Shown: positions 8,323 through 16,417 of the stretch, one piece after another | Layout of the letters: every line of letters starts with the position of its first letter | Numbering within the stretch: the stretch's first letter is position 1 | Source of the DNA: Gemmatimonadota bacterium | GTDB lineage: Bacteria; Gemmatimonadota; Gemmatimonadetes; Gemmatimonadales; Gemmatimonadaceae | Reading direction: 5' to 3' | NCBI GenBank assembly: GCA_026387915.1 | Contig: JAPLKS010000017.1 | Location: 124,001 to 188,000, forward strand | DNA length: 64,000 bases | Notes under the pieces: generated by a model | Database searches by the model: none | The model's input: the letters and a program-made list of their open reading frames with translations, nothing else | What the model was told of the DNA's origin: nothing | Position numbers and translations under genes: made by a program

Positions 8323-9969
8323 TCAGGTAGTTGCCTGTGCGACGAGGCCAAGCCGAAAGGCGGACCAACGCCGCTCGCGCACCACCGTCGCGAGGGCCGC
8401 CGCCGCCTCCTCAGGAAGAGGGGCCAGCGTCGGGTCGTACTTGATCTGGTCAAACGGCCGTGCGCCCTCCGCAGCGATAATCACCCCGGGGTTCAGGATG
8501 CCAGCCGGATCAAAGGCGCGTTTGGTGGCGCGAAACAGCTCCATCGCCAGCGGGCTCCACAGTCTGGGGAGCAAGGGTGCACGGAGCCGCCCATCGCCAT
8601 GTTCGGCAGCAATCGTGCCGCCCAACTGCGCCACCAGCGCAGTCACCTCGGTGAGGACGGCGCCGAGCCGCGGACGCCACGCGGGTTCACGCACGTCCAC
8701 GAGGGCGTTCACATGGGCGTGTGCATCGCCGGCATGGCCGAAGATCACGCAGCGAAAGCCATGGCGCGCAAAGATGGCGCGTACGCCACGGATGTACTGC
8801 GGAAAGTGATCGGGTGGTACCGCGCCATCCTCCACCAGCTGTAGCGACGCAAGATTCGGATCGAGCCGCGCGAGAATCGGGCTGGCGGCGTGGCGTATGG
8901 CCCACAACGCCGTGGCGGCCTCGGTGTGCGGCGCTTCCACCACGAAGGTCGCCCCGCTACCGCGGCAGCAGGCGGCGAGTGCCCGCATGCGATCCTCGGC
9001 GAGTTCGCCGCGTGCACCTTCCGCCTCAATGAGCAGCACCGCTTCGGACGACTCGGGCACGTCCAGCGCCGAGCCTTGCCGTACCACATCGAGAAAGGTG
9101 CGGTCGAGCAACTCCACGGCGCGCGCGCCCAGCTCGGTGCACCGCGTGGCGGCGGAGACCGCGTCTTCGAGCGCGTCGAACGACGCGAGCAGGCTCGCGG
9201 TGGCTTGATCGGCGGGCAAGAGCGCCAGCTCGACGCCCACAAACACCGCGAGTGTGCCTTCGCTGCCCACAAGCAAGTCGACCAGTTCGCCGCTCGCGGC
9301 AAAATCGTCGAGCGCGTACCCGCTGGATTCCTTGCGGACGCCAGAATGCGTGAGGGCGAATCGGGCGTCGGCGAGTCGCGGGGCCACGCGGTCAAGAAAC
9401 TCGGCGACCGCGGGGATGTGGCGCGGCGCCGGTTGGCCGCGTCGGATCCACGCACGGCTCCCGTCTGCGAAGACGCAGTCGAGTCCATGCACCCAAGCGC
9501 GTGTCGGACCGTATCGCAGGGAATGGGCGCCGGCTGCGTTCGTCGCACACATGCCACCGATGGTGCAATACGCGCCGCTCGACGGATCCACCGGAAACCA
9601 GAGCCCGGCATGCGCGGCTGCTGTGTTCAACGCATCGCGCAATGCGCCCGGTCCGCAGGCAATGGTGCCGGTCGCACGGTCGGCGGCGCCAATGGAGTTA
9701 AAGCGAGAGCAGTCCAGCAGCACTCCCTCACCCACGGCGCCATTGGCCATCGAGGTGCCGCTGCCGCGCGGGATCAGCGGAGTGTTGGAGCGCGCGGCCC
9801 ATCGCACGAGTGCCACCAAATCGTCGCCGTCGGCGGGCACCGCCACGGCAGCCGGCACGATGCGCGCAATGCCGGCGCTTTCGCTGTACACCGCTCGCGC
9901 GGGGAGGTCGTCGCGGAAGGTGCCGCGGAAGTGATCGGGGCGCACCCTCACAGAATGCGCAGGCGACAC
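8323..9969 (-). CDS. FAD-linked oxidase, GlcD/D-lactate dehydrogenase type
   Basis: A 548-residue flavoprotein of the PCMH/vanillyl-alcohol oxidase class. Members (GlcD, D-lactate dehydrogenase, D-2-hydroxyglutarate dehydrogenase) oxidise 2-hydroxy acids and pass electrons to quinone or cytochrome. The FAD-binding pyrophosphate loop is PRGSGTSMANGAV (about residues 68-80), followed by the IACGPGALRD and GGMCATNAAGAHSLRYG segments. The C-terminal FAD-oxidase domain shows IFGHAGDAHAHVNALVDV and EHGDGRLR, whose His residues bind metal or substrate, and ends with the family signature KRAFDPAGILNPG. The frame opens at a GTG at 9969; in-frame GTG codons at 9951 and 9945 are possible alternatives. 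No Cys-rich C-terminal Fe-S domain is present, so it is the simple oxidase form. Exact substrate cannot be read. Confidence 0.85.
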   Translation of the reverse strand: MSPAHSVRVRPDHFRGTFRDDLPARAVYSESAGIARIVPAAVAVPADGDDLVALVRWAARSNTPLIPRGSGTSMANGAVGEGVLLDCSRFNSIGAADRATGTIACGPGALRDALNTAAAHAGLWFPVDPSSGAYCTIGGMCATNAAGAHSLRYGPTRAWVHGLDCVFADGSRAWIRRGQPAPRHIPAVAEFLDRVAPRLADARFALTHSGVRKESSGYALDDFAASGELVDLLVGSEGTLAVFVGVELALLPADQATASLLASFDALEDAVSAATRCTELGARAVELLDRTFLDVVRQGSALDVPESSEAVLLIEAEGARGELAEDRMRALAACCRGSGATFVVEAPHTEAATALWAIRHAASPILARLDPNLASLQLVEDGAVPPDHFPQYIRGVRAIFARHGFRCVIFGHAGDAHAHVNALVDVREPAWRPRLGAVLTEVTALVAQLGGTIAAEHGDGRLRAPLLPRLWSPLAMELFRATKRAFDPAGILNPGVIIAAEGARPFDQIKYDPTLAPLPEEAAAALATVVRERRWSAFRLGLVAQATT

Positions 9970-9981
9970 CCCACAAACAAG

Positions 9982-10009
9982 CGGCGGCGCCCACCGCGGG
10001 GCGCCGCCG
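9982..10009 (-). terminator. GC-rich hairpin upstream of the FAD oxidase
   Basis: An 11-bp perfect stem (9982-9992 with 9999-10009, 6-base loop), pure G/C, between the Hsp20 gene and the FAD-oxidase start. Together with the hairpin at 10019-10057 it probably insulates the two genes; it could also sit in the leader of the oxidase transcript. Confidence 0.35.
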
Positions 10010-10018
10010 ACGCTGTCA

Positions 10019-10057
10019 TCACGACGCGCATCACCATTCCGCGGCGACGCGTCGTGA
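10019..10057 (-). terminator. hairpin after the Hsp20 gene
   Basis: A 10-bp perfect stem (10019-10028 with 10048-10057, tcacgacgcg/cgcgtcgtga) lies 11 bases beyond the Hsp20 stop codon, in the right place to end that transcript. No T-run is visible. Confidence 0.45.
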
Positions 10058-10068
10058 GGAATGTGCGC

Positions 10069-10557
10069 CTATTCCTTCACCTGCGCGGACTTGTCCTTCA
10101 CGTTCACCACAATCTTGCGCGGTTGTGCGCTGGCCAGCTTGGGCACCACAATCGTCAGCACGCCATGGTTGAAGGTGGCGTCGATCTTCTCGACGTCCAC
10201 CTGCTCTGGCAGCCGCAGCGAGCGCGAGAACGCACCGGCCACCCGCTCGGATGTGAATACCTGCAACTGCGATTTTTCCTTGTCCTGTGTCGGCAACGTC
10301 GCGCCACGGGTGCCCGCGATGGTCAGCGTCCCATTGGCAAAGCTCACGTCGACATTCTCCGGATGCACCCCCGGAAGATCTGCCTCAACGATGAAGGCTT
10401 TGTCGGTCTGGTAGGTGTCCACGAGCGGCAACCAGAGTTGCGCACGCGCTGGCGCGTCGGTGATGGCCGGGTAGATGCGATCCACCACCGCATCATCCAT
10501 CACGCGGCTGAGCGTGAGCATACGGTCGAGGACGTTGTTGAGGGTTGGGGTGTACAT
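10069..10557 (-). CDS. Hsp20/alpha-crystallin small heat-shock protein
   Basis: A 162-residue ATP-independent holdase chaperone that binds unfolding proteins. The alpha-crystallin domain runs from about residue 43 (WLPLVDTYQTDKAFIVEADLPG) to the end, with the diagnostic A-x-x-x-N-G-V-L-T motif as ATFNHGVLTIVVPK and a short C-terminal extension. The family's I-x-I/V anchor is represented by RKIVVNV. The ATG at 10557 follows a clear ribosome-binding site (GAGGAGG, 5 bases away). The 190-base upstream gap contains no CIRCE (TTAGCACTC-type) repeat and no ROSE-like element that I can recognise, so heat regulation is not evident from the sequence. Confidence 0.93.
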   Translation of the reverse strand: MYTPTLNNVLDRMLTLSRVMDDAVVDRIYPAITDAPARAQLWLPLVDTYQTDKAFIVEADLPGVHPENVDVSFANGTLTIAGTRGATLPTQDKEKSQLQVFTSERVAGAFSRSLRLPEQVDVEKIDATFNHGVLTIVVPKLASAQPRKIVVNVKDKSAQVKE

Positions 10558-10747
10558 ACAGCCTCCTCACGATAGAGATCCGCGGAATCGGCGCGGAGCG
10601 AGTGGCCGGTCGTCCTCCCGTCGACCGCCCAGCGCCTGTATGCGGAGGCGGCCGGTCAACGCAAGAAGGATGCTCGTTCACGCCACTCCGTGCGAGAGCG
10701 TTTCACTCACACAGCGTGCGCGGAACCCTGACTCGCCGTTTGAGGAG

Positions 10748-11824
10748 TTACGCCGTGGCTGGCGACAGCGGCGTGAACGGCCGGTCCTTGACCCGCGCCA
10801 CCAACGCGCGCAACGCGCGATTGCTCACGAGCGCGACGACGCCCGCGACCATGAGTGCGCGCACCTCGCGTCGCGAAATTTTTACCTTTCCGCCCACGCG
10901 CAGCATGTCCGTGGAGCGCGTGAGTTCGCGCAGCGTGGCATAAGCAAAGAGCAGTGGCAACACACAGAACGCGCGAATCGCCACGGCGCGACGCGGCACG
11001 TACAGGAGATACGTGAGCGCGTCGTCGAGGTCAGCCCACGCGAGTTGCACAAACGCACTCACCGCCTCGTGATTGCGCTCACGAAACGATTCCACGAGCA
11101 ACGTGGCCTGCGAACTGCCGTGCGCAGCCAGCGTGGCTTCGGGAATGTAGATCGCATTCTCGTGCGTTGCGTCGTACGCGATGTCCTTGAGAATGTTGAC
11201 CGTCTGCAAGGCCTCGCCGAACTGCCGGCATTTCGTCCACAACTCCGCGAACTCCTCGCGCCCCACGCTCGGCGCGTGCAGTTGCCAGAGCTCGGTGAGC
11301 ATGCAGCCGACGGTGCCCGCGACGTAGTAGCAGTACTCCTTGTACTCGTCCACCGTCTGAATACGAATGCCGGCAGGGTAGAGTCCCACAAACTTCTTCA
11401 TCCCGGTGATCATCTCGCGCACCCAGTGCACCACGCGATCGCGCGAAGCGGCGGGCAACGAACGTAGCAATACGCACACCACATCGGTGTGTCGCAACAA
11501 CGCCACGTGGGCGTCGTCGCCATGAATGTCGGTCACGTGGGCCGGAAAGGCGTCGGCTGCTGCGCGGTCGTCTAGGCAACGCGAGAGCATGTCGAGCAAC
11601 TGTTGTTTGCGCTCGGGTGCTGCAGTGCCGTCGTCCTCGATGGTGTCGGCAATTCGGCAAAGCAAATACGCGGTGAGCACCGCGCGCCCGAGCATGCCAG
11701 GCAGAAAGCGCACCGATATGGCGAAGGTGCGCGAGACCGCCGGCAACGCCTGTCGCCCGTAGCGCAGTGCGTCGTGCACGCGCTGCGGCGAATCAGCAAC
11801 AGATGGGGTGATCGGCGCAGTCAT
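10748..11824 (-). CDS. squalene/phytoene synthase family protein
   Basis: Head-to-head prenyl transferase of the trans-isoprenyl diphosphate synthase class, condensing two farnesyl- or geranylgeranyl-diphosphates to squalene or phytoene. The 358-residue product from the ATG at 11824 contains the first Asp-rich motif DTIEDD and the second as NILKDIAYD, with the conserved YCYYVAGTVG block between them. The YxYxVAGTVG and VNILKD context resembles squalene-synthase-like members more than plant-type phytoene synthase, but I cannot separate the two. A hydrophobic stretch near residues 290-305 (VAIRAFCVLPLLFAYA) is typical. The frame continues upstream to 12121, but that extension is Arg/Ala-rich shadow sequence. 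No HpnC/HpnE or CrtI homologue is adjacent, so the hopanoid or carotenoid pathway context is missing. Confidence 0.85.
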   Translation of the reverse strand: MTAPITPSVADSPQRVHDALRYGRQALPAVSRTFAISVRFLPGMLGRAVLTAYLLCRIADTIEDDGTAAPERKQQLLDMLSRCLDDRAAADAFPAHVTDIHGDDAHVALLRHTDVVCVLLRSLPAASRDRVVHWVREMITGMKKFVGLYPAGIRIQTVDEYKEYCYYVAGTVGCMLTELWQLHAPSVGREEFAELWTKCRQFGEALQTVNILKDIAYDATHENAIYIPEATLAAHGSSQATLLVESFRERNHEAVSAFVQLAWADLDDALTYLLYVPRRAVAIRAFCVLPLLFAYATLRELTRSTDMLRVGGKVKISRREVRALMVAGVVALVSNRALRALVARVKDRPFTPLSPATA

Positions 11825-11874
11825 AACGTGAAGGGTATTCGGCTCGGCAGACCCACACCAGCACCGACCAACCG

Positions 11875-12693
11875 TTAGCGGCGCGGTGCGCCCGCGATGA
11901 CCTCGAGCAGGGCCGCCGCTCCGCTCGACTTGGCCGGTCCGTATTCGAGGCGATCCAGCACTTGCTCCAGCGCCACGGTGGCGTTCGCCAACAGGCGGCG
12001 ATACCCGCGGCGCGTGGCGATCAGCGTGGCGCCGCCTAGCACGAGCAACGGCATCGCGGCGAGCCACGCCGGCACGTTGATAGCAAGCACCGGCGCGCCG
12101 GCGAGCAGAAACGCCGTGCAAGCCGTGGCCGCCGTGGCGAGGCGGCGCGAGCGCGCATCGCGAAAGCTCGCCACCAGCCGCACATGCACGCGCGTGCTAT
12201 CCACCGCGGCGACCGTGGCTGACACGTCCGTTGCGCTGGAGAGGTGGAGGCCGCGTCCGCCAAGCGCGAGCCCGCGTCGTAGCCCGCCAATAAACCCGCG
12301 CTGCGCTTCCCACGAGAGCCGCTCAGGAAATCGGCGCTTGAGCACCAGCACTTCGTCCCGTTGCATCGTGGCGTCGAGCGCCGCGAGCACGCTCTGCGGA
12401 GTCCCAGGAACCACGCGTGCCGCCGCAACGACGGTCGGCCCTGCGAACCACACGCCGAGGCCGCCTTCCGGTGGCACGAGCCCGCGCCCGCGTTCCTCAG
12501 CGAGTGCCTGCCGCAGGTGCTCCGACTCAATGCCCACGTCGGTGCCAAGTTCGAGCAGTTGCGATTCGCTCAACGCTTCTGGGGCGTCGCCGATGGCTGC
12601 CTGCAACTCAGAAGCGCGCGCCAGCACCCGCTCGAGCGCGGCACGGTCGAGCACTACCGGAGCGGAGCCTGGAGGCGTGAGGTCGTCTGCCAT
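11875..12693 (-). CDS. hypothetical protein with two membrane helices
   Basis: I do not recognise this 272-residue protein. The N-terminal third is soluble and helical (ALERVLARASELQAAIG, then a segment like a helical scaffold with SESQLLELGTDVGIESEHLRQAL). The middle is a beta-rich region with VDSTRVHVRLVASFRDAR. Two adjacent hydrophobic segments (about residues 187-206 and 208-226) are followed by a basic loop and a C-terminal amphipathic helix. The ATG has agggattcctg in front, a fair ribosome-binding site. It sits between the prenyl synthase (50-base gap) and a zinc-ribbon protein gene (41-base gap) on the same strand, and may belong to one transcript with them. Confidence 0.65.
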   Translation of the reverse strand: MADDLTPPGSAPVVLDRAALERVLARASELQAAIGDAPEALSESQLLELGTDVGIESEHLRQALAEERGRGLVPPEGGLGVWFAGPTVVAAARVVPGTPQSVLAALDATMQRDEVLVLKRRFPERLSWEAQRGFIGGLRRGLALGGRGLHLSSATDVSATVAAVDSTRVHVRLVASFRDARSRRLATAATACTAFLLAGAPVLAINVPAWLAAMPLLVLGGATLIATRRGYRRLLANATVALEQVLDRLEYGPAKSSGAAALLEVIAGAPRR

Positions 12694-12733
12694 CAGGAAT
12701 CCCTACGAGCGCGGAACGCAGTTGGTGCCAGCA

Positions 12734-13561
12734 TTACGTCGTTGCAGCGCGTCCGCAGGTCACGCAGAACTTCCACTCAGGTTCGAGTTCGGCGCTGCAC
12801 GCGGCGCACTGCCGTACGCGCAGATTTTGCCCGCACGATGGGCAAAAAACAATCTCGCGCCCCTCGGGGAGTCCCTTGCCGCAGTAACGGCATCCCGGCC
12901 GCGCTTCGTGCTGCCGCATCTCCGCATCGGGATGCAGCGGTCGCGGCGCCGGATCCGGCTTGGTGGGCACCACGACACGCGGCGTCGCCGATGTGGCTTT
13001 TGCGCGCGGCTTACTTGGCGCATCGGCCGGTGCCTCATGCGCTGCAGCAGTCGCCACCTCAATGGGCTTCGCCGGTATCGGCTCAGGCGCCACCGGTATC
13101 GGCTCCGTCGGTATCGGCACTGTCGGCAGCGGCGCCGCCGGCAACGGCTCCGACACCGCCGCGACCAATGCCACCGACGCCGGCGTCCCCGCGAGCTCTC
13201 CCTCAATGCGCGTCACCGCGACGCGCACATGCTCCTGCGCCAGCGTCACCTTGGCGTTCAGATACGCGCGGTACGCCGCCAAATCCGGGTTCGGCGACGC
13301 CAGCTCCGACGCGAGATCATCCTGCATCAAGTCGTCGGCAAATACGTAGCCACGCTCGCCGCTCAACAAACGCGTGATCGCGTGTGCGTAGTCGTCGTTG
13401 GTGTCCACGTGCAGGTCGGCGCGCACCTTGCGATACGGCACGAGCGCCACGAGTTCGGCCACTTCGAAGGCGCGGCCGAGGTACTCGGGGCGCGCTTCGC
13501 GCGCAGCACGCACGAGGCGTAGAAACAGGCGGTCCAGCTCGTCGCGAACGGTGTCGGTCAT
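12734..13561 (-). CDS. zinc-ribbon protein with proline-rich linker
   Basis: A 275-residue protein of unknown role. The N-terminal domain (about 1-125) is helical and soluble. The middle (about 130-170) is a low-complexity Pro/Ile/Ala linker made of repeated PIP-x-x-P units; the matching DNA is a cluster of ggtatcggc-type repeats near 13070-13130. The C-terminus holds two Cys4 zinc ribbons in tandem: CRYCGKGL...FCPSCG and QCAACSAEL...FCVTCG, the latter ending 5 residues before the stop. Such double zinc ribbons usually mediate protein contacts. A GTG at 13573, four codons upstream of the ATG at 13561, is an alternative start; neither has a good ribosome-binding site. Confidence 0.65.
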   Translation of the reverse strand: MTDTVRDELDRLFLRLVRAAREARPEYLGRAFEVAELVALVPYRKVRADLHVDTNDDYAHAITRLLSGERGYVFADDLMQDDLASELASPNPDLAAYRAYLNAKVTLAQEHVRVAVTRIEGELAGTPASVALVAAVSEPLPAAPLPTVPIPTEPIPVAPEPIPAKPIEVATAAAHEAPADAPSKPRAKATSATPRVVVPTKPDPAPRPLHPDAEMRQHEARPGCRYCGKGLPEGREIVFCPSCGQNLRVRQCAACSAELEPEWKFCVTCGRAATT

Positions 13562-13603
13562 CGGAGGCTTCACCAGCGCGGGGGACGAACGGAAAGCTAA
13601 CGA

Positions 13604-14224
13604 TTAACGCGGAACAGCAGGGAGCGTGGCGCCCGCGCGAAAACTCTCGCGCGCGGGAAAGGGGCTCGGATCGGCGTGCCGCGCGCCGCGCGAGCGTGTG
13701 GCACTCAGCCACGACTCAAACTCAGACTCCACCAGACCGCCACTCGCCGACTGATCAGCGGCCGCGCGCGTGGCGAGATGATTGGCATACTCGTTCTGGG
13801 CGTGCCCGTCGTGGCCGCGCACCCACTTCCAGGCCACCGCGTGTCCGTCGGCGGCGCGAATGGCGTCGTGCCACATCGCGAGGTTCTCGATGGGGCCGGT
13901 CTTTCGCTTCCAGCCATTGCGCGCCCATCCAAACACCCACTGCGTCATGCCGTCCACGATGTACCGCGAGTCGGTGGTGAAGACCACGCGGCACTGGGCA
14001 CCCTTGGCACCAATGGCGCGCAACGTCTCCGTCACCGACCGCAATGCCATGCGGTTGTTGGTCGTCGAGGGCTCCGACAACCAGAGGTCGCGACGAACCA
14101 GCGCGCCGGTCGCCGGCACTTCGTACTCGATGAGCGCGCCGGCGCCGCCGGGATTATCGCCTTCCTTGCCATTGCCGAGGCAACTCTCGTCGGCAAAGAT
14201 CGACACCAACGCGCCCTCGCTCAC
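13604..14224 (-). CDS. RNase HI-like protein, catalytic residues altered
   Basis: A 206-residue protein with the RNase HI fold, normally cleaving RNA in RNA-DNA hybrids. Recognisable blocks are FADESCLGNG (Asp12), TTNNRMALRS, FTTDSRYIVDGMTQWV (Asp85), GWKRKTGPIENLAMW and GHDGHAQNEYANHLA. Compared with E. coli RNase HI, the catalytic Glu48 (TTNNRME) is Ala60 and Asp134 (ERCDELA) is Asn148, while Asp10 and Asp70 are kept. The protein may therefore be inactive, slow or a nucleic-acid-binding derivative, or belong to a variant clade with compensating residues. A C-terminal tail of about 50 residues (Ser/Arg/Pro-rich) extends past the family core. The ATG overlaps the stop of the 72-aa gene by 4 bases (ATGA), so it is co-translated with that gene and the M20 peptidase. 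Confidence 0.85.
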   Translation of the reverse strand: MSEGALVSIFADESCLGNGKEGDNPGGAGALIEYEVPATGALVRRDLWLSEPSTTNNRMALRSVTETLRAIGAKGAQCRVVFTTDSRYIVDGMTQWVFGWARNGWKRKTGPIENLAMWHDAIRAADGHAVAWKWVRGHDGHAQNEYANHLATRAAADQSASGGLVESEFESWLSATRSRGARHADPSPFPARESFRAGATLPAVPR

Positions 14225-14439
14225 CGGACGACCTCAATGGAATCGGCTTCGTCCACCCACAACGTGAGTGGCTGGCCCGTGGTGGGGTGGCGCGCTTCAA
14301 TGGCTTCGCGGCGATCGCGCAGCACGAGTCGTTCGGCGATCACAATGAAATCGGTACCGCGTCGCCGCACGATAATGCGCGTGCCGCGCCGAATCGCCAG
14401 CTCGAGGGCGTCGTACTCCGCCACGGAGAGTTGCGTCAC
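14221..14439 (-). CDS. hypothetical small protein, 72 aa
   Basis: I do not recognise this 72-residue protein. It is basic at the start (LAIRRGTRIIVRRRGTDFIVIAERLVLRDRREAIEA) and acidic at the end (WVDEADSIEVV), with alternating hydrophobic residues suggesting a small beta-rich fold. The GTG at 14439 was chosen because it overlaps the peptidase stop as GTGA, and its own stop overlaps the RNase HI start as ATGA. This double 4-base coupling between two enzymes is strong evidence that it is a real gene. The charged, strand-rich character would suit nucleic-acid binding, but that is a guess. Confidence 0.65.
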   Translation of the reverse strand: MTQLSVAEYDALELAIRRGTRIIVRRRGTDFIVIAERLVLRDRREAIEARHPTTGQPLTLWVDEADSIEVVR

Positions 14440-15605
14440 GCGCCCACGCCGCACCAATGCCGCACCGTGTGCTCCAGCACCGCGGCGGCCTGCTCAATCT
14501 CGTGCACCATCACGTACTCCTCGGCGGCGTGCGCCAAACCAATGTCGCCGGGGCCAAAACAGACCGCGGGAATGCCGGCGCCGGAGAGCAACGCGGCGTC
14601 GGTCCAGCAGGACAATCCTTCGATCGGCGCGGCGAGTCGGTGCGCGGCAAGTCCGTCGGCAATCGCGAGCACAATCGGGTGCGAGGCCGGAATGTCGTTT
14701 GGCCCCTGCGAAAAATCCACATGCGCGTCCGCGCGGAGTTCCGGCCGGCGCTGCTGCACGCGCGCCACGGCCTCGCGCAGTTCCCGCGCAAAATCCTCCG
14801 GCCCCTCGCCGGGAATTGTGCGGCGTTCAAACTGCACGTTGCACCGGTCGGGGTAGGTCGAGGAGCCAATGCCGCCCGTGATGATCGACGCGTGGAACGA
14901 CGGCCGCCCGAGGAGCGGATGCGTGCGCGTCGTGAGCGTCTCGCGCTGATACGCGTCGAGCTCCGCCACCACCAACGACGCCAACGTGATGGCATCCACG
15001 CCAATGTCATAGCGACTGCCGTGCGCGGCCACACCGTGCACGACGAGCTCGCCCCACGCAAAGCCGCGATGCGCGGGGCAGATGGCGAGGCGCGTCGGTT
15101 CGGTGACAATCGCGGCGTCGGCACGAATGCCTGCGTCAATCACGCGCTTGGTGCCGAGGCTCGTGAACTCTTCGTCGGTCACGGCGGTGACGATGACCTC
15201 GCCCGCAAAGCCCTGCGCCGTGGCGAGCGCCGCCGCGGCGCACATCGCCGCGACACCGCTCTTCATGTCGGTGCTGCCGCGCCCGTAGAGGCGACCATCG
15301 CGAATGGTGGGCTCCCAGGGTGCGTGGGTCATCCCTTCAATGCCCACGGTGTCGAGGTGGCCATTGAGAAGCAGTGACCGGCCTCCGTCGCGCGCGCCGC
15401 CGCGGGCAATCACGTTGGGGCGACCGGGAGCGGATTCCTGCAACTCCACGCGCAGGCCCCAGTCGGTGAGCACGTGCGCGAGCAACTCGGCACACGCTTG
15501 TTCGCCAGGGCCATTCGCCACTAACAACGGGTTGCGCGAATCCACCGCGACGAGGGCGCGCGTGAGGGCGACGGCGTCGCCGAGGGGAATGGAGCGGCTA
15601 GTCAT
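14436..15605 (-). CDS. M20 family metallopeptidase (ArgE/DapE/aminoacylase type)
   Basis: A 389-residue di-zinc amidohydrolase of the M20 family, which includes acetylornithine deacetylase, succinyl-diaminopimelate desuccinylase and aminoacylases. Metal-binding motifs are complete: GHLDTV (His and catalytic Asp), GRGSTDMKSG (bridging Asp), TDEEFTSLGT (general-base Glu and Glu ligand), VTEPT, and a C-terminal CFGPGDIGLAHAAEEYV whose His is the last ligand. The dimerisation domain insert (GVAAHGSRYDIGVDAI) is present. It is the first gene of a tightly coupled set with the 72-aa protein and RNase HI. No arginine or lysine biosynthesis gene is nearby, so the natural substrate cannot be read from context. 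Confidence 0.88.
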   Translation of the reverse strand: MTSRSIPLGDAVALTRALVAVDSRNPLLVANGPGEQACAELLAHVLTDWGLRVELQESAPGRPNVIARGGARDGGRSLLLNGHLDTVGIEGMTHAPWEPTIRDGRLYGRGSTDMKSGVAAMCAAAALATAQGFAGEVIVTAVTDEEFTSLGTKRVIDAGIRADAAIVTEPTRLAICPAHRGFAWGELVVHGVAAHGSRYDIGVDAITLASLVVAELDAYQRETLTTRTHPLLGRPSFHASIITGGIGSSTYPDRCNVQFERRTIPGEGPEDFARELREAVARVQQRRPELRADAHVDFSQGPNDIPASHPIVLAIADGLAAHRLAAPIEGLSCWTDAALLSGAGIPAVCFGPGDIGLAHAAEEYVMVHEIEQAAAVLEHTVRHWCGVGA

Positions 15606-15622
15606 GTGCGGTAGCGGGGCGA

Positions 15623-15649
15623 GAGGGGCGCGCGATCGCGACGCCCCTC
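15623..15649 (-). terminator. hairpin after the phasin-like gene
   Basis: An 8-bp stem gaggggcg/cgcccctc (15623-15630 with 15642-15649) lies 14 bases beyond the phasin-like stop. Its loop is itself palindromic (cgcgatcgcg). Confidence 0.45.
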
Positions 15650-15663
15650 ACACTCCGAGACTG

Positions 15664-16227
15664 TTACTTCTTGGGCGCGGGCTTGGCCTTGGCGGCCGGC
15701 TTAGCAGCTGGCTTAGCGGCTGGCTTCGTTGCCGGCTTCGCGGCAGGCTTTGCGGCCGCCGGCTTCGCAGCTGGTGCCTTTGCCGCGGCCGACGCCGCAG
15801 CGCTCGGCTTGACCGGCAGAAGCGCCTTCGCGGCTGCCGCGGCAGCGGCAACTTTGGCCGCCTTGATGACGCTCGGCGGCGGGGGCAACTTCCCCTTGTT
15901 CTTCTTGGCCCATGACTCTTCCGCTTCGCGGATGAGTTTGTCTGCTTCGTCCTGCGTCATCTGGCCACGGCGCACCATGTACTGCACGAGATCGCGAGCG
16001 CTCTCGATGGCGAAGGCAGTGAGCCCCGCGGCGGCGCTGATGACATCTTTCATGGCGGAGGCCATCTTGCTACCAGCCTCCATGGAAATTTCCTGAGCCT
16101 TCGCTGCCATTTCCGCGACGGTGTCGCGAACGTCAGCACCACGGTGACCGGGGTGCCGGCGAATGGGGGCAGCAGCACCAGTCACCGGTTCGATAATTTC
16201 AGGTGGCTGGGGAATCTTGTCGGGCAT
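15664..16227 (-). CDS. PhaF-like phasin with histone-H1-like Ala/Lys/Pro tail
   Basis: A 187-residue protein resembling PhaF/PhaI (COG3937). These proteins coat polyhydroxyalkanoate granules, and PhaF also binds DNA through a lysine-rich tail. The core has DTVAEMAAKAQEISMEAGSKM, a long Ala-rich amphipathic helix, then ESARDLVQYMVRRGQMTQDEADKLIREAEESW, the family's characteristic helix-turn-helix segment. The last 55 residues are repeats of AAKPA/AKPAAK like histone H1. The ATG at 16227 has GGAGT 8 bases upstream; the longer open frame to 16284 lacks this. No PHA synthase is in this window, so the granule role is inferred from the family. A good promoter lies upstream (16347-16374). Confidence 0.65.
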   Translation of the reverse strand: MPDKIPQPPEIIEPVTGAAAPIRRHPGHRGADVRDTVAEMAAKAQEISMEAGSKMASAMKDVISAAAGLTAFAIESARDLVQYMVRRGQMTQDEADKLIREAEESWAKKNKGKLPPPPSVIKAAKVAAAAAAAKALLPVKPSAAASAAAKAPAAKPAAAKPAAKPATKPAAKPAAKPAAKAKPAPKK

Positions 16228-16346
16228 TTGCACCAACTCCGTGCACAAGCGGGATGCCGGCAAGGACTCGGCATCAAGGACCACGCGGTCGGCCGGCGAC
16301 GGCCGGGAACTTGCTAGCTATTTTCCGCGCGGAGTGATCGGGGGCA

Positions 16347-16374
16347 AGTATACCCTTTAAGACGCGCGTTGCAA
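16347..16374 (-). promoter_or_regulatory. sigma-70-type promoter for the phasin-like gene
   Basis: On the minus strand, TTGCAA (16374-16369), a 16-base spacer, then TATACT (16352-16347). It lies about 120 bases before the ATG at 16227. The -10 matches the consensus at five of six positions. Confidence 0.5.
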
Positions 16375-16417
16375 GTGATGGCGTGACATTGGTAAAATGG
16401 CCCAAATTCGGGCAAAA

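Noticed and set aside
8890-10575. Long plus-strand open frame of 561 codons opposite the FAD oxidase and Hsp20 genes
   Set aside because: It is antisense to two clear genes, is rich in Arg/Gly/His/Ala from GC-rich shadow codons and shows no family motif.
11897-13522. 541-codon plus-strand frame opposite the membrane protein and zinc-ribbon genes
   Set aside because: Spans several minus-strand genes, is Arg/Ser/Ala-rich, and has no recognisable domain.
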